Part shown: piece by piece, positions 60,206 to 64,000 of the stretch
Layout of the letters: every line of letters begins with the position of its first letter
How positions within the stretch are numbered: position 1 is the first letter of the stretch
Source of the DNA: DATBSK01 sp964501785
Lineage (GTDB): Bacteria; Actinomycetota; Acidimicrobiia; IMCC26256; PALSA-555
Length of the DNA stretch: 64,000 bases
Assembly (NCBI GenBank): GCA_964501785.1
Contig: CAZCUD010000002.1
Coordinates: 62,001-126,000 of the forward strand
Direction: 5' to 3'
Made by a program: the position numbers and the translations under genes
The notes under the pieces: generated by a model
What the model saw: the letters and a program-made list of their open reading frames with translations, nothing else
The model's database searches: none
Told to the model about the DNA's origin: nothing

Positions 60206-60648
60206 CCCGACGGATGATCGTGCAGTCGGCGCCCTGGCCGGACGCGCTCGAGCGGATGGTCAACCAGCTCGAGCACCGACCCGGCTGGTGCATCAGCCTG
60301 GTCGCCGACTACCCCCGAGACGAGGTCGACGGCGAGATCGTCGGCCACGGCACGACGCTGGTCGTCGACATCGTCTGTCCGAACGCCTACGACCACGAGC
60401 AGATGCGCAGGGTGCGGCACCTGTTCATCGTGCCGGCAGCGACGTACGACGAGCGGTCGTGGCAGCGCTGGCTCCTCGAGCAGCTGCTGCTCGTCGATCG
60501 ACACGAGGCGTGCGAGTACTTCACCGTTGACGGCGATCACCCGTACGCTCCGAGCCACGGGCCGGGCAACGACCCGTACCTGATCCGAGAGATCGGCACG
60601 GACCTCGACCGTCGCACAGCGTTCACCGGCGAGGTCAACGATGGGTGA
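60202..60648 (+). CDS. Phage protein, unknown function
   Basis: 148 residues. GTG 60202 overlaps the preceding stop; GTG 60193 is an in-frame alternative. Mixed alpha/beta with WPDALERMVNQLEHRPGWCISLVADYPRDEVDGEIVGHGTTLVVDIVCPNAYD. No motif is recognised, but the acidic and aromatic surface is similar to small actinophage proteins between replication and packaging modules. Confidence 0.62.
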   Translation: MTRRMIVQSAPWPDALERMVNQLEHRPGWCISLVADYPRDEVDGEIVGHGTTLVVDIVCPNAYDHEQMRRVRHLFIVPAATYDERSWQRWLLEQLLLVDRHEACEYFTVDGDHPYAPSHGPGNDPYLIREIGTDLDRRTAFTGEVNDG

Positions 60649-60751
60649 GCGCTGCACGTGGGTGCTGCACAACCTGGTGGCGCACCCGCTCCTCGTCGTG
60701 TGCCCACCGCTCGGACGCTGGCTGCACGACGCAACGGCACCAGCCGAGTGA
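60641..60751 (+). CDS. Very small phage protein with HNLVAHPLL motif
   Basis: 36 residues, from ATG 60641 to TGA 60749-60751. WVLHNLVAHPLLVVCPPLGRWLHDATAPAE carries the H-N-L-x-AHPLL and LHD features seen in many short actinophage and other tailed-phage proteins of unknown role. One hydrophobic helix suggests membrane association. It overlaps the preceding gene by 8 bases and the next by 4 (GTGA). Confidence 0.7.
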   Translation: MGERCTWVLHNLVAHPLLVVCPPLGRWLHDATAPAE

Positions 60752-60915
60752 GGTGGGCGGTCGTCGTCACCGACGATGTGCACGTCGTACCGATCGACGA
60801 CCTGGTCGCGCACGACCTCAACGACAGCTGCGTGTGCGGCCCGACCCCTGATCCGCTCGAGCCCCGGCTGTCGGTGCACCACAGTCTCGATGGGCGTGAG
60901 CTGCTCGAGGCCTGA
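60748..60915 (+). CDS. Small phage protein, conserved type
   Basis: 55 residues. VHVVPIDDLVAHDLNDSCVCGPTPDPLEP and VHHSLDGRELLEA follow a pattern common in actinophages (a V-P-x-DDL-x-H start, CxCGP, HHSLDGR). Function unknown; the Cys pair may bind metal. GTG 60748 overlaps the previous stop, and the stop shares a base with the HNH start (TGATG). Confidence 0.72.
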   Translation: MRWAVVVTDDVHVVPIDDLVAHDLNDSCVCGPTPDPLEPRLSVHHSLDGRELLEA

Positions 60916-61235
60916 TGCCTCGGCGCCCGTGTCCGATGCCGGGATGCCCTGAGCTCCTCGAGCCAGGCGAGCAGCGATGCCGGCGGCATCAGAAGCAGCA
61001 CGACCATCAGCGCAACCAGCGACGCACCTGGTACCAAGGCGACTGGCCCGTCGAGGCGAAGGCGTTGGTCGACGCTCACGTAGCCGAGCACGGGTGGTGG
61101 TGTCCCGGCTGGGGTGATCGCCCTGCGCACGCCAGCCACGACCTGACCGTCGACCATGGTGACCCGCGAGACAGCAATGGTCCTCGCAGCGTGCTGTGCC
61201 GGTCATGCAATGCATCGAAGGGCGGCCGCGGGTGA
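60915..61235 (+). CDS. HNH endonuclease
   Basis: 106 residues. CPMPGCPELLEPGEQRCRRHQ provides zinc ligands; the HNH core is SHDLTVDHGDPRDSNGPRSVLCRSCNASKG with His, Asn and Cys-x2-Cys. HNH nucleases next to terminase genes are part of the packaging machinery in many HK97-type phages, cutting DNA with the large terminase. ATG 60915. A 110-base gap separates it from the small terminase gene. Confidence 0.85.
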   Translation: MPRRPCPMPGCPELLEPGEQRCRRHQKQHDHQRNQRRTWYQGDWPVEAKALVDAHVAEHGWWCPGWGDRPAHASHDLTVDHGDPRDSNGPRSVLCRSCNASKGGRG

Positions 61236-61345
61236 GCTGCGCAGCGTTGGAAAGTCCCTCACGCGCGCGCACTCCGTACCCCCGCTGAGCCGTCTGCGCG
61301 ACGCCGCGAGTTCGACAGAATGCGCGGATTGGGGGGAATCCGGCG

Positions 61346-61876
61346 ATGGCGAAGCCCGGAACGAAGCCCCGCTCGCACCTGCAGGTCGTCCGCGAAGGGA
61401 ACCCCGGCAAGCGCACGCCGCGTGAGTCTCTGAAGCTCGAGCCCGCGGAGCTCGAGGAGCCGGACTGGCACGAGTGGTGGCCCGTCGTGAAGCCGGCGGG
61501 ACGCCGGAAGTCCGACCATCCCCCAGCAACGATCGATCGGCATGACCGAGCGCGCTCGGTTGCGGCGAACGCGTGGCATCTCGTCGTCGAGCAGCTCGAG
61601 CCGCGAGGGGTGCTCGCTGACATCGACGAGCTTGTGCTCACTGACCTGGCGATCTGCGTCGCCCGGATCGACGAGTGCGAGCGTGACATCAGCGAGAACG
61701 GAATCTGGACCCAGGGCGAGCGCGGCGCCCAGAAGAACCCCTCGACGACGGCCGCGAACCAGTACCGCTCGCAACTGAAGTTCTACGTGGCGGAGCTCGG
61801 TCTCTCGCCCTCGAGCCGCGAGCGCCTCACCGGTGGTGGCGATGGCGACGAAGGCGAGGGCGACGCCTGGGACTAG
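61346..61876 (+). CDS. Phage terminase small subunit (P27-like)
   Basis: 176 residues, DNA-recognising subunit of the packaging enzyme. KPGTKPRSHLQVVREGNPGKR at the start and a helical middle (WHLVVEQLEPRGVLADIDELVLTDLAICVARIDECERDISENG) with KNPSTTAANQYRSQLKFYVAELGLSPSSRERL are the P27/small-terminase pattern. GGGGGAAT lies upstream of ATG 61346. The last 35 bases overlap the large subunit gene. Confidence 0.85.
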   Translation: MAKPGTKPRSHLQVVREGNPGKRTPRESLKLEPAELEEPDWHEWWPVVKPAGRRKSDHPPATIDRHDRARSVAANAWHLVVEQLEPRGVLADIDELVLTDLAICVARIDECERDISENGIWTQGERGAQKNPSTTAANQYRSQLKFYVAELGLSPSSRERLTGGGDGDEGEGDAWD

Positions 61877-63665
61877 GAAGGCGCCGGCGAAGAAGCGCGC
61901 ACCACGGAAGTCGGCACCACCGCGGAAGAAGGCGGCACGGAAGGTCTCGCCGCCGCTTCCGGCCGGCGCGATCACCGAGCTGCAGAAGAAGCTCGGCAAG
62001 AGCGTCCCCCTCAAGGGCTGGGACGACTGCCCGCCGCGCTACGTCACGCCCGTGCCGCAGGTTCGCGGTGCTTGGTGGGATATCGATGCAGTCGTACGCG
62101 TCATCGATGCGCTGTGCGACCTGAAGCACACGAAGGGGCGCTGGGCGAACAAGCCCCTCATCCCTGACCCGTGGCAGATCGTGTGGGTGATCGCCCCGGT
62201 GTTCGGGTGGAAGCACCCGGACGGTACGCGGATCATCCGCGAGGCGCTCGTCGAGATCCCACGCAAGAACGGCAAGAGCACCCTCTCGAGCGGCTTCGGT
62301 CTCATTCTCCTGGCGGCCGACGGCGAGGAGGGCGCGGAGGTCTACGCCGCCGCGACCACGAAGCCGCAAGCCGGCATCGTGCTCGACGCCGCCAAGGCGA
62401 TGGTGCGCAAGTCGCCCGGCCTGCGCACGCGGCTCGAGTCGCTCGTCGGTGTCATCCGGTTCCCGAGACGCAACGGGATCTTCCGCGTGCTGTCGTCGGT
62501 CGCTGACGCAGCGCACGGCCTCAACGTGTCGGGCGGCGTGATCGACGAGCTGCACGTCCACAAGAACCGCGACCTCGTTGACGTCATCATCACGGGTACG
62601 GGCTCGAGGGATCAGCCGCTCATCATCATCATCACGACCGCCGACGACGGTCGCGAAGGCACGATCTACGACGAGAAGCACGAGTACGCCCGCAAGCTCG
62701 CGCTGAAGATCATCCGGGACGCCTCGTTCTACGGCGTCATCTGGTGCGCCGACGACGACGACGACCCGTTCGCTGAGGACACCTGGAAGAAGTGCAACCC
62801 CGGCTACGGCCGGAGCCTGCAGAAGGCCTTCATCAAGAAGGAAGCCGAGAAGGCACGCGTCACCCCGTCCTACTTCCCGACGTTCTGTCGGCTGCACCTC
62901 AACATCAGGCAGCGGCCGTACACCCGCTTCATCGACCTCGATCGGTGGGACAAGTCGGCCGGCGGCGTCATCGTCCCGGAGCGGCTGAGCGGACGCGAGT
63001 GCTACGGCGGTCTCGACCTCTCGGCGACAACCGACCTGACGTCGCTGGTGCTGACGTTCCCCGACGCCAAGCACGAGGCGCTCGACGTCCTGGCGTTCTT
63101 CTGGATGCCGGCGGACGGTCTCGAGGACCGGGTCAAGAGCGACCACGTGCCCTACGACGCGTGGGCGCGTGAGGGGTTCATCACCCTCACCGAGGGATCG
63201 GTCATCGACTACGAGTCGGTGATCGACCGCATCGTCTGGGTGCGGAAGCACTTCGACCTGCGCCGCATGTCGCACGACCGCTGGCAAGCAGGGCCCGTCG
63301 TGCAGTCGCTCGAGAAGCATGGCATCGAGTCGGTCCCCGTCGGTCAGGGCTTCCAGGGCATGTCGGCCGGCACGAAGGAGCTCGAGCGCCTCTACCTCAA
63401 CGGGGCCTTCCACCACGGCGGCAACCCAGTGCTGCGGTTCTGCGCCGACAGCGTCGAGGTGCAGCACGACAAGTACGACAACATCCGGCCAGTCAAGCCC
63501 GACCGCAGCAAGTCCACGAAGCGCGTCGACGGGATCACCGCCTCGATCATGTCGATCGACGGGTGGATGCGACGCCCCGGGCAGTCGCTGCCCGTCCCCG
63601 CGACTGCGGCTGTCGGCGGCGGCGACAGCGAGACGTTCCGACCGACGACCCGGCTCGACATCTGA
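61842..63665 (+). CDS. Phage terminase large subunit
   Basis: 607 residues, packaging motor plus nuclease. A basic N-terminal tail (KAPAKKRAPRKSAPPRKK) precedes the ATPase: Walker A EIPRKNGKST (Lys near 145), Walker B GGVIDELHVHK and motif III IIIITTADD. The nuclease domain begins at GGLDLSATTDLTSLVL (first Asp), with the SHDRWQAGPVVQSLE and later acidic residues. Architecture is the HK97/lambda-like type that follows P27 small subunits. ATG 61842 is used; GTG 61833 is three codons upstream. Confidence 0.93.
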   Translation: MATKARATPGTRKAPAKKRAPRKSAPPRKKAARKVSPPLPAGAITELQKKLGKSVPLKGWDDCPPRYVTPVPQVRGAWWDIDAVVRVIDALCDLKHTKGRWANKPLIPDPWQIVWVIAPVFGWKHPDGTRIIREALVEIPRKNGKSTLSSGFGLILLAADGEEGAEVYAAATTKPQAGIVLDAAKAMVRKSPGLRTRLESLVGVIRFPRRNGIFRVLSSVADAAHGLNVSGGVIDELHVHKNRDLVDVIITGTGSRDQPLIIIITTADDGREGTIYDEKHEYARKLALKIIRDASFYGVIWCADDDDDPFAEDTWKKCNPGYGRSLQKAFIKKEAEKARVTPSYFPTFCRLHLNIRQRPYTRFIDLDRWDKSAGGVIVPERLSGRECYGGLDLSATTDLTSLVLTFPDAKHEALDVLAFFWMPADGLEDRVKSDHVPYDAWAREGFITLTEGSVIDYESVIDRIVWVRKHFDLRRMSHDRWQAGPVVQSLEKHGIESVPVGQGFQGMSAGTKELERLYLNGAFHHGGNPVLRFCADSVEVQHDKYDNIRPVKPDRSKSTKRVDGITASIMSIDGWMRRPGQSLPVPATAAVGGGDSETFRPTTRLDI

Positions 63666-63676
63666 AGCGAGGGCGC

Positions 63677-64000
63677 ATGGCGAAGTGGTGGCAGCGATTC
63701 CGTCGGCATCGCGCGCGCGAAGCGAGCCCCGGCCAGCTCGTCGCCACCGGTGCCTACGGCGGCCTCGGCTTCGACCCTGATGGCGACGTCGGCTTCCGGC
63801 CCTACGGCCAGCTCGGCGGCCGGCCGGTGCCGGTGTGGACACTCGAGAAGGCGCGGGCCTACTCGACGAACGCGTACCGAGCGAACCCGATGGGCCGCGC
63901 CATCCTCGACACGTACACGAGCTTCTGCGTCGGCGACACCGGCCTCTCGCTGCAGTGCTCGAGCGACGAGGTACGCCCGATCGCCGAGGACTACTGGTAC
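63677..64000 (+). CDS. Phage portal protein, N-terminal part
   Basis: 108 codons are visible and the frame is open at the window edge. The N-terminus AKWWQRFRRHRAREASPGQL is basic, followed by WTLEKARAYSTNAYRANPMGRAILDTYTSFCVGDTGLSL, the usual start of a portal protein (A-R-x-Y-x-x-NP-x-x-R-A-I). The portal forms the 12-mer vertex through which DNA is packaged. Its position after the large terminase supports the call. ATG 63677 is 11 bases after the terminase stop. Confidence 0.88.
   Translation, partial: MAKWWQRFRRHRAREASPGQLVATGAYGGLGFDPDGDVGFRPYGQLGGRPVPVWTLEKARAYSTNAYRANPMGRAILDTYTSFCVGDTGLSLQCSSDEVRPIAEDYWY

Larger units (their letters stand above)
44684..64000 (+). mobile_element. Left part of an integrated or free tailed-phage genome
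   Basis: From a leftward repressor at 44684 the window changes to short, tightly overlapped plus-strand genes with phage functions: HTH control, replication initiator, RusA, ParB-like, nuclease, helicase, HNH, terminase small and large subunits, portal. Structural genes continue beyond the edge. No integrase, excision gene pair or att repeat can be defined here, so the left limit is placed at the host/phage gene boundary (44651-44683). The organisation fits a siphovirus of Actinobacteria with P27-type terminase. Confidence 0.85.

Overview
The window is about 70% GC and reads as the chromosome of an actinobacterium carrying the left part of a tailed-phage prophage. A mycothiol synthase gene (mshD), an F420-type luciferase-like oxidoreductase, two bacterial P450s, many GTG starts and terminator hairpins without U-tracts all fit Actinomycetota. 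An uncultured or environmental Acidimicrobiia-like lineage is plausible, but that placement is inference.

Host part, about 1-44650. Positions 93-899 carry trpC. A GH1 glycosidase and a translationally coupled two-component system follow (1010-4388). A minus-strand operon hisI-trpE-ygfZ (7201-4348) has 4-nt start/stop overlaps. Next are oligopeptidase B, a HotDog thioesterase, an alpha/beta hydrolase and an OatA-like acyltransferase. A minus-strand hisD-hisC-hisB-hisA operon (17071-13351) lacks hisH and hisF; its upstream region holds a perfect 46-bp palindrome. Then come nth, mshD-rlmN, secreted proteins, an F420-type oxidoreductase, an HExxH oligopeptidase and a secernin-like hydrolase. A 934-residue modular surface protein with an LPFTG sorting signal lies at 26713-29517. 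It is followed by an acyl-CoA ligase coupled to a DUF255/YyaL protein, an ArsR-SulP operon with a 34-bp palindromic operator, PPK2, an EEP phosphatase/nuclease, two tail-to-tail P450s, a YceI protein and an adenine deaminase-acetyltransferase pair.

Phage part, about 44684 to the right edge. A leftward XRE-type repressor and a rightward MerR/excisionase-like gene face away from each other across a 100-bp control region. To the right, some 30 small genes run on the plus strand, almost all linked by ATGA, GTGA or TGATG overlaps. Recognisable members are a winged-helix replication initiator, two tandem G39P-like helicase-loader candidates, RusA, a ParB-like protein, a PD-(D/E)XK-type nuclease, an SNF2-type helicase, a DUF3039 protein, an HNH endonuclease, small and large terminase subunits, and the start of a portal protein cut by the window edge. 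No integrase is visible, so the left attachment site is not defined.

The most interesting signal is inside the phage initiator gene. The stretch coding for the linker between its two domains (49484-49718) is packed with repeats carrying the dyad GTGACC-N7-GGTCAC, and an AT-rich patch with two similar 13-mers follows directly. This is the layout of lambda O/ori-lambda: an origin embedded in the gene of its own initiator, here in a high-GC actinobacterial phage and followed by duplicated loader candidates.
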